Source of the DNA: Diacronema lutheri
Taxonomy: Eukaryota; Haptophyta; Pavlovophyceae; Pavlovales; Pavlovaceae
DNA length: 64,000 nucleotides
Direction of reading: 5' to 3'
Assembly (NCBI GenBank): GCA_019448385.1
Contig: JAGTXO010000003.1
Location: 744,001 to 808,000 of the forward strand
The notes below the pieces were generated by a model. It saw nothing but the letters and a program-made list of their open reading frames with translations, was not told the origin of the DNA and made no database searches. The position numbers and the translations under genes are program-made. Positions 7,968-21,126 of the stretch are shown here, one piece after another; positions within the stretch are counted from its first letter, which is position 1, and each line of letters starts with the position of its first letter.

Positions 7968-10706
7968 ATGGCGCCATCCCGCCGCGCGAGCCGCGGCGCG
8001 GAGGCGCCGTCGCCGCGCTCTGCGCCACGGCGGAGCGCCGCCGCCGACGTGGAGGGCGGAGGCACGCCGGGCGCGAGCGTTGCCAGCGTCGGCGTTGTCG
8101 GCCGCCTGTGCGCGCTGCCCGCCGACGCGCCGGCCGCGGGCGACGCGAGCGCGCCGTGCGCGCTGCTCGGTTGGGAACTGTTCGCGCAGCTCGGCGCGTG
8201 CGTGGGCGATGCGATCGAGCTGGGCGCGCCGGGCGGAGCGCGCGCGCACGTGCGCGCGTGGGCCTCGCGCAAGCTCCCGCCCGCCGGCATCGCGCTCGAC
8301 CGGCGCGCGCGCGCGCTGCTCGCGCGCGGCTGCGACGGCGTGCTCGCGCCGCGCGCCGAGCTGTTGCTCGCCGCGCTCGCGGCGCAGCCGGCGCGAGCGG
8401 CGGCGATTGAGATGGAGGTGGATGCGCGTGCGCGCGTATCCATCGACGACGCGCTCACCGCCTACGCGCGCGCGTGGCTATGCGGCGCGGCGCTCGCGCG
8501 CGGCGCGCAGTCCCCGCTCCCGTGGCAGGGGCGAGACGTTTGGCTGACGCTCGTGGCCGCGCGGCTCGAGGACGGCTCGTCGCCGGCGGACGGCGTGCCC
8601 GTGCGCGTGGAGATGCTCACCGCGCTGCGCCTCGTCTGCGCTGGCCCATCGGGTGCCGGTGCGGTCGGCTCGTGTGCGCGCGCCCCCGAGCGGCCAGCGG
8701 TGGCGCTCGACGCGCCGCCTATTGCCACGCCGGCCGCCAAGCCGGCCGCAGCGCCGGTCGTCGCACCGGCCGAGCGGTCGCGCAGCGCGGGCGACGAGCC
8801 GTCGCGCGCGCTCGGCGCGCTCGGCGCGCTCGGCGGCGTGCCTGATGAGGTCTGGCAGGCCCTCGCCGACCTTCGCCTTGCGCTGCACCGCCCGGCCCTT
8901 TTCGCGGAGCTCGGCGTCCGGCCGATGCGCGGCTGCCTCGTGTGCGGACCTGTTGGCAGCGGCCGAACGGCCGTCGCGCGCGCGCTCGCCGCGGACGCGG
9001 CTGTCGCCTACGATGCGGGCGAGATGGGCGGTGCGGGTAGCGTGCCAATCTACGTGAGCGCTGCGCGACTGCTCGCCGAACGCGGCGTTGCCGGCGTGGA
9101 CGGCGCGCTGCTCGCGCTCTTCGCGCGCGCGCGCGCGGCCGCGCCGGCGGTGGTCGTGCTCGATGAGCTCGAGCTGCTCGCGCCGCCGCGCGGCGGCGGC
9201 GGCGGCGGAGGCGGCGCGTCGACCGGCGCGCCGCGGGTCGACGCCGCCGCGCGCGCCGTCGGCGCGCTGCTTACCGCACTCGACGGCGTGTGCTCGAGCG
9301 CGGCCGTCGCGCTCATCGCGACGTGCGTGCGCGCTGACGATGTCGAGCCGGCGCTTCGGCGGCCGGGTCGGCTCGACCTCGAAATTGAGCTCTCGCCACC
9401 GACCGCGCGAGACCGCCTCGACATGCTGACGCGAATGACCGACGTGCGCGCGCGCGAGCGCGGCGGCGCGGGCGTTACGGCGCCGAGCGTGCAACTGCTG
9501 CGTGCGCTCGCGGCGCGCAGCCATGGCTACGTGGCAGCCGACCTCGCAGCGTTGCTGCGCGAGCTTGAGTGGCTGCGCGCGGACGCGGACACCGGCGCCG
9601 ACGTCACCGTCGACGTCGACGCGGACGCAGATGTTGACGCGGACGATGCGCATCGCGCGCTGTCGGAAGCCGAGGCGCGTCTGCTCAGTCTGGCGCTCGC
9701 GCGCGTGCCACCGTCGGCGCTGCGTGACGCTCAGCTCGAGATCCCGACCGTGCGCTGGTCGGACATTGGCGGGCAGGAGGAGGCGATCGGCGCGCTGCGC
9801 GAGGCGATCGAGTGGCCGCTGCGGCACGCGCGCAGCTTTGCGCGGCTCGGCGTGCGCGCGCCGCGCGGCGTGCTGCTCTACGGCCCGCCGGGCTGCTCGA
9901 AGACGCTCACGGCCAAGGCCCTCGCGTCCGAGTCGGGGCTCAATTTCGTCGCGGTGAAGGGGCCCGAGCTCTTTTCAAAATGGGTGGGCGAATCGGAGAA
10001 GGCGGTTCAGGGCCTCTTCCGCAAGGCGAGGGCCGCCGCGCCCGCCATCATCTTCTTCGACGAGATTGACGCGCTCGCACCCTCGCGGGCCGGCGTCGGC
10101 GCTGAGTCGGCGGGCGGTGGAGGCGGCGGCTCGGCGGTGGGGATGCGTGTGCTTGCGCAGCTGCTGCACGAGATGGACGGGGTTGGGGGCGCAGAGTCGA
10201 CGGGCTCGATTGAGCGCGCGCACGTCGTCGTTCTCGGTGCGACCAACCGGCCCGACCTGATCGACGCCGCGCTCCTCCGCCCAGGCCGTTTCGACCGGCT
10301 GCTTTACGTTGGGCTGCCCGAGCGCGCTGCGCGGCTTGCGATCCTGCGCGTGCACACGCGCGGCACGCCGCTCGCGGCGGACGTGCGGCTGGAGCAGCTG
10401 GCCGAGCGCACGCGCGGCTACTCGGGAGCCGAGCTCGCCGCCGTCTGTCGCGAGGCGGCGCTCGCGGCGCTGACCGAGGCGGAGGACGCGGCCGACGTCG
10501 CGATGCGCCACTTTGAGGCGGCGCTGCGCGCCGTCACGCCGAGAACGCCCGCCGCGCTCCTCGAGCTCTATGCGCGCTACCAGCAGGGCGTGTCGCGCGC
10601 CGAGCGCGGCGGCGCGCAGGCCAGCCAGCCCGGTGATCGGCCGCTGCCGCAGTCGCTGATCGACACGGCCGGGTCGCTGTCACTTGACGAACCCGAATAC
10701 GTGTAA
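7968..10706 (+). CDS. AFG2: AFG2/SPATA5-type AAA-ATPase, 60S ribosome maturation
   Basis: A 912-residue, two-ring AAA protein of about the size of SPATA5. An N-terminal CDC48-N-like region precedes a degenerate D1 ([20 protein letters not shown] near residue 325; [14 protein letters not shown]). The D2 is strongly conserved ([20 protein letters not shown] near residue 637; [51 protein letters not shown]). The GPPGCSKT Walker A of D2 is the hallmark of the AFG2 (Drg1/SPATA5) branch, against GPPGCGKT or GPPGTGKT in relatives. Afg2 extracts Rlp24 from cytoplasmic pre-60S particles. In D1 the Walker A lysine is replaced by arginine (GSGRT). A poly-Gly insert follows D1 Walker B. The start ATG 7968 is the first in frame after the divergent neighbour. 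Confidence 0.9.
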   Translation: MAPSRRASRGAEAPSPRSAPRRSAAADVEGGGTPGASVASVGVVGRLCALPADAPAAGDASAPCALLGWELFAQLGACVGDAIELGAPGGARAHVRAWASRKLPPAGIALDRRARALLARGCDGVLAPRAELLLAALAAQPARAAAIEMEVDARARVSIDDALTAYARAWLCGAALARGAQSPLPWQGRDVWLTLVAARLEDGSSPADGVPVRVEMLTALRLVCAGPSGAGAVGSCARAPERPAVALDAPPIATPAAKPAAAPVVAPAERSRSAGDEPSRALGALGALGGVPDEVWQALADLRLALHRPALFAELGVRPMRGCLVCGPVGSGRTAVARALAADAAVAYDAGEMGGAGSVPIYVSAARLLAERGVAGVDGALLALFARARAAAPAVVVLDELELLAPPRGGGGGGGGASTGAPRVDAAARAVGALLTALDGVCSSAAVALIATCVRADDVEPALRRPGRLDLEIELSPPTARDRLDMLTRMTDVRARERGGAGVTAPSVQLLRALAARSHGYVAADLAALLRELEWLRADADTGADVTVDVDADADVDADDAHRALSEAEARLLSLALARVPPSALRDAQLEIPTVRWSDIGGQEEAIGALREAIEWPLRHARSFARLGVRAPRGVLLYGPPGCSKTLTAKALASESGLNFVAVKGPELFSKWVGESEKAVQGLFRKARAAAPAIIFFDEIDALAPSRAGVGAESAGGGGGGSAVGMRVLAQLLHEMDGVGGAESTGSIERAHVVVLGATNRPDLIDAALLRPGRFDRLLYVGLPERAARLAILRVHTRGTPLAADVRLEQLAERTRGYSGAELAAVCREAALAALTEAEDAADVAMRHFEAALRAVTPRTPAALLELYARYQQGVSRAERGGAQASQPGDRPLPQSLIDTAGSLSLDEPEYV

Positions 10707-10806
10707 TTCCGGGCGAGCGAAAGCGCACGCAGCGTCGGTCCGAACTCCGAAGTCATGGCGACGACCCTGTGATACTACCAGTTAAGTAGTGTACGACCGA
10801 GGCGAC

Positions 10807-11898
10807 ATGCCCTCGCTCCCGCTGGTGGGCGGTGCGCTCGCGCTCGCGGCCGCGGCCGCGGCGCAGTGCGTGGAGCCCGTTCGAGGCGGGCGTCCTCCGC
10901 TCGCCGAGGGCTGCCTCGTCGTGTACGTGGACGTGGGCACAAACATTGGCGTGCAGCTGCGCAAGTTCTTCCAGCCGGAGCACTACCCGGGGAGCAAAGT
11001 GATGCCTGTGTTTGCGCGCAGCTTCCCGACCGATGAGAACGTGCGGAGGGGTTCGCGCCCGTGCGCGTTTGGCTTCGAGGCCAACCCGACGCACACCGCG
11101 CGGCTACGCCAGCTCGAGGCGGCGTATAACGCGGCGGGCCACAGGCTGTCGATCGCGACCGAGACTGCGGTTGGGACGGCCGAGGGGAACACGACCTTCT
11201 TCTTCACCGGCTCGCGCATGACCGACATGGCCGCCTCGACGATGCAGAACGTCTGGTTGCGCAGAGGCGGTAAACGCGTGCTGCAAGCCACGGTGCGCAC
11301 GATCGACCTGGCACACTGGTTGCGCGCCGAGGTGTTTGCGCGCTCTGAGGCCGCACGCCCAGGCGCGGTCGTGATCATGAAGCTGGACATTGAGGGCTCG
11401 GAGGCGAGCGTGCTGCCCTGGCTCGCGCAGTGCGGCGCCCTGTGCGGCCTCGGTCCCACCATGATCGAGGAGCACGCGCGCTTGGCCGAGGACAAGGCCG
11501 CGTACTTGCGCGCGGTCGGGCCGTTCATTCGCGCGGCGAGCACGCGCAGCCTGCAAGCGCTCGCGGGCGTGATGCGCGCAGCGCCGGGCGAGCGGTGCAC
11601 CTTCGAGCCGCTCCTGGTCGACGACGAGTTCTACCTTTTGGACAATGGTGCGACGGGCAAAATCAATCTTGACCGCGCGTTCGGCATCAGTCGCATCACG
11701 CAGCGTGCGCCCTTCCCCAAGCCGCTGCCGCTCAGCGCCGGCGGGCGGGCGGAGGGGCCGGCGGCGCCATGGCCGGATTGGGTGCGCGCGCATAGGGACG
11801 CCGTGGCGATGATCACGCGGTTCCGCAGGCGCCCGGCGGAAGGAGCGGGGAGCAGGGAGCGAAATCACTCTTTGACAGTGTGGCTAGATGCACAGTGA
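10807..11898 (+). CDS. Secreted/lumenal FkbM-family methyltransferase
   Basis: A 363-residue single-exon protein. It opens with a signal peptide (MPSLPLVGGALALAAAAAAQ) and then carries the SAM-binding Rossmann elements of FkbM methyltransferases: VVYVDVGTNIGVQLRKFF (motif I), AFGFEANPTHTARL (motif II), and MKLDIEGSEASVLPWL, the family's signature LDIEGxE block. FkbM enzymes O-methylate diverse acceptors, often glycans, so an ER/Golgi glycan methyltransferase is a reasonable guess but not shown. An in-frame codon upstream (10789) is not ATG; ATG 10807 begins the signal peptide. The C-terminal 70 residues after the methyltransferase core are Pro/Arg-rich. Confidence 0.85.
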   Translation: MPSLPLVGGALALAAAAAAQCVEPVRGGRPPLAEGCLVVYVDVGTNIGVQLRKFFQPEHYPGSKVMPVFARSFPTDENVRRGSRPCAFGFEANPTHTARLRQLEAAYNAAGHRLSIATETAVGTAEGNTTFFFTGSRMTDMAASTMQNVWLRRGGKRVLQATVRTIDLAHWLRAEVFARSEAARPGAVVIMKLDIEGSEASVLPWLAQCGALCGLGPTMIEEHARLAEDKAAYLRAVGPFIRAASTRSLQALAGVMRAAPGERCTFEPLLVDDEFYLLDNGATGKINLDRAFGISRITQRAPFPKPLPLSAGGRAEGPAAPWPDWVRAHRDAVAMITRFRRRPAEGAGSRERNHSLTVWLDAQ

Positions 11899-14951
<3,053 letters not shown>

Positions 14952-15036
14952 GCACGCAGCCGTGCGCGCGAGCACCGGGCCGCGCGCCGCCTTTCTTCCC
15001 GTGTGACAACGAAACAATTTTTGCAAGCGGACGGGA

Positions 15037-18000
15037 TCACCAGCCGAACGGGTGCGTGGCATTCGGGCCCTTCACAGCGAGCTGGAAGGTGTCCTCGTCG
15101 TACTCTGGGAGGGAGTAGCCAGCATTGAAGACGGGTGAGCAGAAGTCGCGGATGTACGTGAAGCCCTTGCGCGTGCGCTCCTTTGAGAAGCCGTTGTCGC
15201 ACGTCCACAGCTCGGTCACACCCGTCTCAAAGTCCGCGCCAAATGCGAAGCGGTTCTGCCGGTCGGAGCAGCAGCAGTGGCCGGTAAACTCCTCCCAAGA
15301 GGTGTAATCCGAGAGCTCGTTCTTGAACATGAGCTCCTCGATCTGGCACTTCGCGTAGAGCGTCGAGAACTGCGCGCCGAGCGCAGGCGGCGTGTTTGGC
15401 ACAACCTGCGCGGTCGCCGCCTGCCAGAACTGGCCGAGGATGAGCAGCGCGACGGCGATGAAGCCGGCGGCGGCCATTGCGACGAACACTCGCAGCACAT
15501 ACTTGAGCGTAATCGAGTCGAGCTGCACGTCGAGCTGCCGCCGCTCGCGCTCGATCTTGATGATCTCCGTCTCGCTAAAGTCGCGCTCGATGTTGTCCTC
15601 CTTCGCCGCCAGCTGCTTGCGGTGGCCGATCGAGCAGACCCAGCCGACGGCGAGCGCGCAGAGCGGAAGGCCAAAGTTGATGAAGAGGATCACGGCCTGC
15701 ACGATGGTCAAGTTGACACGGTGCAGCACGCCGTAGTCGGTGAGTACGATGACGAGCGGGTTGAGCGCGGACGCAAGCGTGACCGAGATTGACAGCCAGT
15801 CGGACTTTGGATCGAAGTAGGGCCTGTAGTAGAGCTGGTAGGACATGTAGACGAAGTGGAGCGCCGAGATGATGATCGCAGCCTCGACGAGGAACTCGTA
15901 CAAAAAGATGACCACGCCGATGATGAGCAGCTTTTGAAGCACGATCACCAGCTGCGCGCCGCATGGGGGTGGGAGGGATGGGAGGGAGGGTAAGGGGCGG
16001 AGGGGGGGGAGCGAGGGGGGACACACGTTGAGGACGTTTGTGCCACAGATGAGCCCGAGACGTGAAGCGATGATGCCATTTCGGCGCGCTCGCGCGCGCG
16101 CGCCTTCATGTAGCGGAACTGGTACTCGAAGATGGAGTAGAGGCTCTTGCCGCGGTTGGTCGAGCCAGAGACGCGGTAGTCCCACTCGACGTCACCCTGG
16201 CGCTTGCGCGACTTCTCAATGAGCACGCGCGAAGAGCGGACGGTGATCCGCTCGAACATCGTGGTGTGCCTGGTGATGATCATGTAGTAGAGGTACGGCA
16301 CGCCGAGCGTGAAGCCGAAGAGCATCACGATCGACGACGGGCTGCTCGGCGGCGGCGACCGGCGGGGGCGCAACGCAGCGGTGAGCGCGCGCGCGCGCGC
16401 GCACAGTCGCTCGCTTGGCGCACATTGCCCGCGTGCGCGCGCACCCGAAGAAGGGCAGGATCGTCTTGAGGTAGTCGACGCGCGGGTCCTGGAAGGAGCG
16501 GATGGACGTCTCGCCGGGGCAGAAGCGCGCAGCGCACTGCCCGGCCGTGTCGTACTTGATGTTCCAGCGGACGTTGTATTTGTCAAAGGAGGCAAACTCA
16601 CACGGCTCGCAGCGCACCACGCCCGATGCGAGCCACTGCGCCGACACCGCGGACAGCTCGTTCGCAAACTGTGGGAAGCGCTCGCCCGGCTGGCAGACCT
16701 GCGAGTCGGCAAGCCAGACGGCAAAGAGCATGCGCGTGATCGGCATGTAGAGGATGGAAAGGAGGAGAAGGAAGATGGAGACGGCAGCCTTGTCGATGAA
16801 GCGCGACGCCCAGCGCATCTGCACGCGCCCGCACTCGGACCACGAGAGCACGTTGTAGATGCCCGAGACAATGGCCGCGACGCCGAGCACGATCGAGATG
16901 ACCTTGCCCACGTTGAGCAGCGGCGTCCAGCGGTCGACGGTGGCGAAGAAGGCGGTGATCAGCGTAAAGTTGGCGTTGCGCACGAGCGCCAACACCGGCA
17001 GCGGCGGCGGCGGGCCGTCATCGCCCTCGTTGTCCTCGAGGTAGCGACGGAGCGCGACCGTGTCGGCGCGCCCCATGTTCTTGGCGACGACGTCGATCTT
17101 CGTCTTGACCGCCTGCAGCTCGACGTGCGTGAGGAACCAGCGGTAGGCGGCGAGGAGGAGGAGCATGAGCGCAAACACGCCCAGGCCAATGTACAGCAGC
17201 ATGTTGAGGAACTCGGGCGAGAGCGTGCCACCGCCGACGACCGCGAGCCGGTTATCGTCAAGGATCGCGATCGCGAGGACGGCCGCGATGGTGAGCACCA
17301 ACGAGAGGACGGTCACGAAGAGCCAGATGACCTGGTAGATGGGGTAGAAGAGGATGAGGTTGACGAAGGAGATGGCCAGCGGCACCGCCGCCGTCACGAG
17401 CAGGTAGAGCGACGGGTAGGGCAGTTCGGCGAACGTCTCGAGCACGGTGGGCAGGTCGTAGTTGCCCACCCACGTCGCGACCGCGCGCAGGTCGATGTTG
17501 AAGATGTTCATCCAGCCGAGGTAGAGCTGCCAGGCGGAGAAAGCGGGGGGAAGGTCGAAATCGTACTTGAGTTCGGGGAAGCGCGCGATGTACGCGATCG
17601 CGAGCATGTTGGTCAGCCCCTGGAACTGGAAGTAGGAGAAGACGGTCTCGAGGTCGTGCGCGGACGGGAGTGCCGAGCACACATCCGTCCACATCGTCTG
17701 CATGCGGAGCGAGCGCGCGGGGGCGGGCGCGTCGCCCGCGGCGCGCAAGTTCTGCGCCGTGATCTGGCTGCGCACGACCCCCACGTCCACCAGGTTGCCC
17801 GCCGCCGCAAGCCCGATCTCATTGTACGCGCCGACGCCGTATCGGTTGCCCGCCTGCGTCGACCGCTTCTTCTCGCTCAGCAGCTGCTCGCCCTCCTCGA
17901 AGACGATGCCCGCGAGGGTGGGCTTGCCCGCGTCGCCAAGCGCGTACAACAGCCGCGCGGCCTCTCGCACCAGGTTCGGGTCCTTCGAGCGCTTGGCGTG

Positions 18001-18551
18001 CTCGAGCGTCTCACGCAGCACCGGGACCGACGTGACGAGCCGTGCGGCGCGCGCCGCATGCTCCTTGTCGCCCTTGCTCGCTGCTGCGCCATAGTTGGCG
18101 GCGTACATCGGGTCGACGGTCGCCTTGTGCTTGTACGACGTCAGCACAAACTCGCGGAAATCGATCCGCCCCGACCTGTCGCGGTCAGCCTCGGCGAACG
18201 CGCGCGCGATCCACAGGTCGTCGCGCGGTGGGTCGCCGCGCTCCTTGGCCGCGCGGTCGCAGATCATCGCAAACTCGGCCCTGTCGATCGTGCCGTCCTT
18301 GTTGGCGTCAAACTGACGGAACAGCCTGTGCCAGTTGTCCAGGTCCTCCTTGCGGAACTCGATGTGCTCATCGTCGACCACCTGGGCCTTGGCCACGACC
18401 GAAACCGTCGTCTGCGCTTGGCGGCCGCGGCGCGCGCGCGCGCGCGGTGTGAGCGGCGCGGCGCGGCGCGGGGTGCGCGACGAGCGGGACGCTGTGCGCG
18501 CGGCGCGCGCGCGCCACGAACCCCGGCCTGTGGCGCCGCCGAGAAGAACAT
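15037..18551 (-). CDS. EF-hand, multi-pass membrane protein of unknown function
   Basis: The exons are 18551-18522, 18411-16445, 16341-16104 and 15951-15037 (1049 aa). Exon 1 is tiny (MFFSAAPQAG) and inferred because the long second frame has no ATG before its EF-hands. Two EF-hand loops (FDANKDGTIDRAEF; ADRDRSGRIDFREF) lie near residues 35-95. A helical region follows, then about nine to eleven membrane segments (e.g. LYLLVTAAVPLAISFVNLIL, VIWLFVTVLSLVLTIAAVLA, MLLYIGLGVFALMLLLLAA, LLIIGVVIFLYEFL). A Cys-rich segment (VCQPGERFPQF, VRCEPCEFASFDKY) and another near the end (TGHCCCSDRQNR) probably face outside. A coiled stretch, SETEIIKIERERRQLDVQL, precedes the last helix. It is likely a Ca2+-responsive channel or transporter-like protein. 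TRP-like architecture is only an analogy. Intron 3 (15952-16103) reads best as GC-AG. Confidence 0.8.
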
Positions 18552-18776
18552 TCCGTTGACGGCGTGTGCTGCGGGCCGTTGACCGAGCGTCCAAAAATGG
18601 CGATCGACGCGCCGTCGCAAATGTGGGCGATTGAACGTAACTGTGGGGAACTTCGTCCAAGCTCGTTGGTCGTAACGCTTTAATGATTGAAACTCAACTG
18701 CTGGATCAGAGTCTACCGAAGCCTGGAACCGGTCACTGGCGGTCAGCTGCAGGGCGCACTCGCGCTCAGCCTGGCG

Positions 18777-21072
18777 TCACGCGTGCGCGCCGCGTGCTCG
18801 CCGGGCGCGCCGCGCGACCAGCACGCCCGCCGCCGCGCCGACGAGCACGGCGCCGACGAGCGCGCTCGCGCTTGGCACGCCGCCGCTGCCCGCGTCGCTC
18901 GGCCCCACGGCCATGATCGCGCCACGCTGCGGCTCGGACGCGAGGACGTGCGCATGGTCGAGCAGGCTGCTCGCTCGCGCGTGCGAAGAGGGCGGCAGGT
19001 GCGCGCGAGCGCGCGGCGGCGCGGGACTCAGCGTGCGCGGGCGGCGGGCGGCGGGCGGCGGGCGGCGGGCGGCGGGCGGCGGGCGGCGGGCGGCGGGCGG
19101 CGGGCGGCGGGCGGCGGGCGGCGAGAGCGCGGCCGCGCGCCGAGCAGGCCGGGGGCGCGCATTAGCCGCGCGGCAGCGTCACGCACCGGTAGATGGCGTT
19201 GAGCTTGCCGGCGACACCGCAGCAGCGCGGCGGCTCAAAATCCTCCTCGCCCGCGCACGGCGCGCCGCAGCAGCGTGCACCCGCACCCGCGCCTACCGCA
19301 CAGTCCTCAGCGGCCGCACAGCCGAGCCGGGGCTGCGCGCGCGAGCCGTGCGCGGTGCCGTAGACATCGTCGCAGTAGCACTCGCCGCCCTGAACGGCAA
19401 AGTAAGCGAACGCGCCGCACGCGCGCGCGCATGCCTCTGTGCCCATCGCCGAGCCGGCGAGCACGCGCATGTTGTGATGCGTGACGCTCGCAGCGTAACA
19501 CCCGACCCACGCGACGTGCGCGCGGTGCACGCCACGCCGCGGGCGCGATGCGCGCAGGACGGCGGCGGGCGCGGGCGCAGGCGATGACGACGACGGGGCG
19601 ATCGGCACGTGATCACCGCCGTCAGCACCGCTGCCACCGCGTCCGCGTCCGCGTCCGCCAACGCCATCGCCACCGCCGCCGCCGCCGCCGCCACCACCAC
19701 CGCCGTGGCGATGTCCGCCGCCGCGGCTCGGCGGCGGCGCAGGCGGCGGCGGAGCGGGCGACGGCGCGGAGCGCGCGTGCCGGCCGCCCGCCGCGCGATG
19801 GGCGCGCGAGGGCCCCGCAGCTCCGCCCCTGCTCGCGGGCACGCGCGCCGCGCCACCCACCGCGCCGCCCGCCGCGCCGCCCGCCGCGCCGCCCGTCGCG
19901 CCGCCCGCCGCGCCACCCGCCGCGCCACCGCCCGCCGCCGTCGAGTTGCCTGCTTTGCGCAAGGCCGGCGGCTTCCAGCCCGGGATCGGCCCGCTGCCGT
20001 CGGCGAGCAGCGCGACGGCCTCGCAGCCGGGCGCGGTGAAGGGCTCGCGCACGGTCACGTTGCCCTTCTCCGACAAGCAGCCGCGGCGCAGCGCGATCGT
20101 GCACGAGAAGGGGCAAAGGTTGCGAACAACGTTCCACCCCATCGTCTGCGCGATGCAGTGCGACGTGGACTGCGCGCACGTATATCCACGCGAGAGGCGA
20201 GTGAACGACTCGTCGTTGTCCACGCACGCGCGCTTGGGCGGCGCAGGCGGAGGCGGCGCCGACGGCGCCGAGACTACGCGCGGCTCGTACACCGCGTTGC
20301 GCAGCCGGCCGCCGCACGGCCGCGCGCCTGTCGCGTAGTCCGGCCGCGCGCCTCGTGCGCCGCGCGGCATCAGCGTAGGCACGACGTCGGCGTCGGCGCC
20401 GGCGCACGACGGGCCACACTCGCCGTCGCTCACCTGCTCGTGCGTGCGCGCGCCCGCGTCGTACGACTCGCCGCAGAAGCACTCACCCGGGCCCTGCAGC
20501 GCGAAATAGCGCGCGCGCTGCCCGTCCGGCCCGCACGCGGCGAGGCAGCTCGCTATCGTCGCTGGCGCAGCGGTAGGCGCAAGCGTGGGCAGGGCGCGGT
20601 TGCGCGCCAAGTCCTTGAAGCAGCCGACGTACGTCGCGAGCACGACCGGCCCGTCACTCACGGGCGGCGGAGAGCTCGGCGTCGGCGGCGGCGACGGCGC
20701 CGGCGGGCGAGTTCCGACCGAGAAGATGTCCCAGCCCGAAAGCTGGTCGATCGGCGGCGTGAGCGCCTGCGCAAACTCGTCGTCGGTGCACGCCCAGCAA
20801 GTTCCGTACACGCCGCCATACGAGAAGTAGGCGGCTCGCGCGAGCGCCCGCTCGCGCATCACGAGCGCGCGGCACGCCTGCGCGTCCGCAACGTACCGGC
20901 CGACGAGGCGCGATCCGCACGCGGTCGCGCGCGCCACTGGTGTCATCAGGTCGGATGGAGGTGCGTCCGCCGCCCCGTACGCGATCAGCGCGCACAGCGC
21001 TAGCGCGCGCCGCACGCGCCGCGCCGCGCGCGCCGGCGGCGGCGGCGCGCCTAAAACTGCGTGGCCGGCCAT
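18777..21072 (-). CDS. WSC-domain type I membrane protein
   Basis: Exon 1 (21072-19187) encodes a signal peptide (RALALCALIAYGAADA), a Cys-containing N-terminal domain, and a WSC domain (TYVGCFKDLARNRALP... ARYFALQGPGECFCGESY). A Cys-rich insert follows (RACVDNDESF, TSHCIAQTMGWNVVRNLCPF), then long Ala/Gly/Pro and His/Gly low-complexity linkers and a second WSC domain (WVGCYAASVTHHNMRVLA, CGAFAYFAVQGGECYCDDVY). A GTGCGT donor at 19186 and acceptor at 18967 join to a second exon (18966-18777). That exon encodes LLDHAHVLASEPQRGA, an apolar helix (ALVGAVLVGAAAGVLV) and a basic tail ([12 protein letters not shown]). The sum is 2076 nt (691 aa). Without this splice the frame ends at 19162 as a soluble protein. 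WSC domains bind wall or scale glycans, so a cell-surface sensor or adhesin is likely. Confidence 0.82.
19039..19122. repeat. (GGGCGGC)12 microsatellite inside the WSC-gene intron
   Basis: Twelve near-perfect copies of a 7-bp unit, gggcggc, run from 19039 to 19122. The array is within the inferred 220-bp intron 18967-19186, so copy number can vary without changing the protein. Confidence 0.9.
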
Positions 21073-21126
21073 ATCGCGCTGCGGATTAAAAATGAAACCG
21101 TTCCCCGCGCATTATTTGAATGGCCG
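21073..21126. promoter_or_regulatory. 54-bp divergent promoter, WSC / scaffold gene
   Basis: The start codons at 21072 (minus) and 21127 (plus) are 54 bp apart. The interval includes the AT-rich tract attaaaaatgaaaccg around 21085-21100 and attatttgaa just before the plus-strand ATG. This is an unusual AT island for this genome and possibly an initiator region. Confidence 0.5.

Noticed and set aside
16309-18582. Open frame of about 757 codons on the plus strand opposite the EF-hand membrane protein
   Set aside because: Arg/His/Asp/Glu-rich shadow translation, while the minus strand carries EF-hands and membrane helices.
19039-19122. Short regular repeat array considered as CRISPR-like
   Set aside because: It is a pure 7-bp microsatellite without spacers, inside an intron of a eukaryotic gene.
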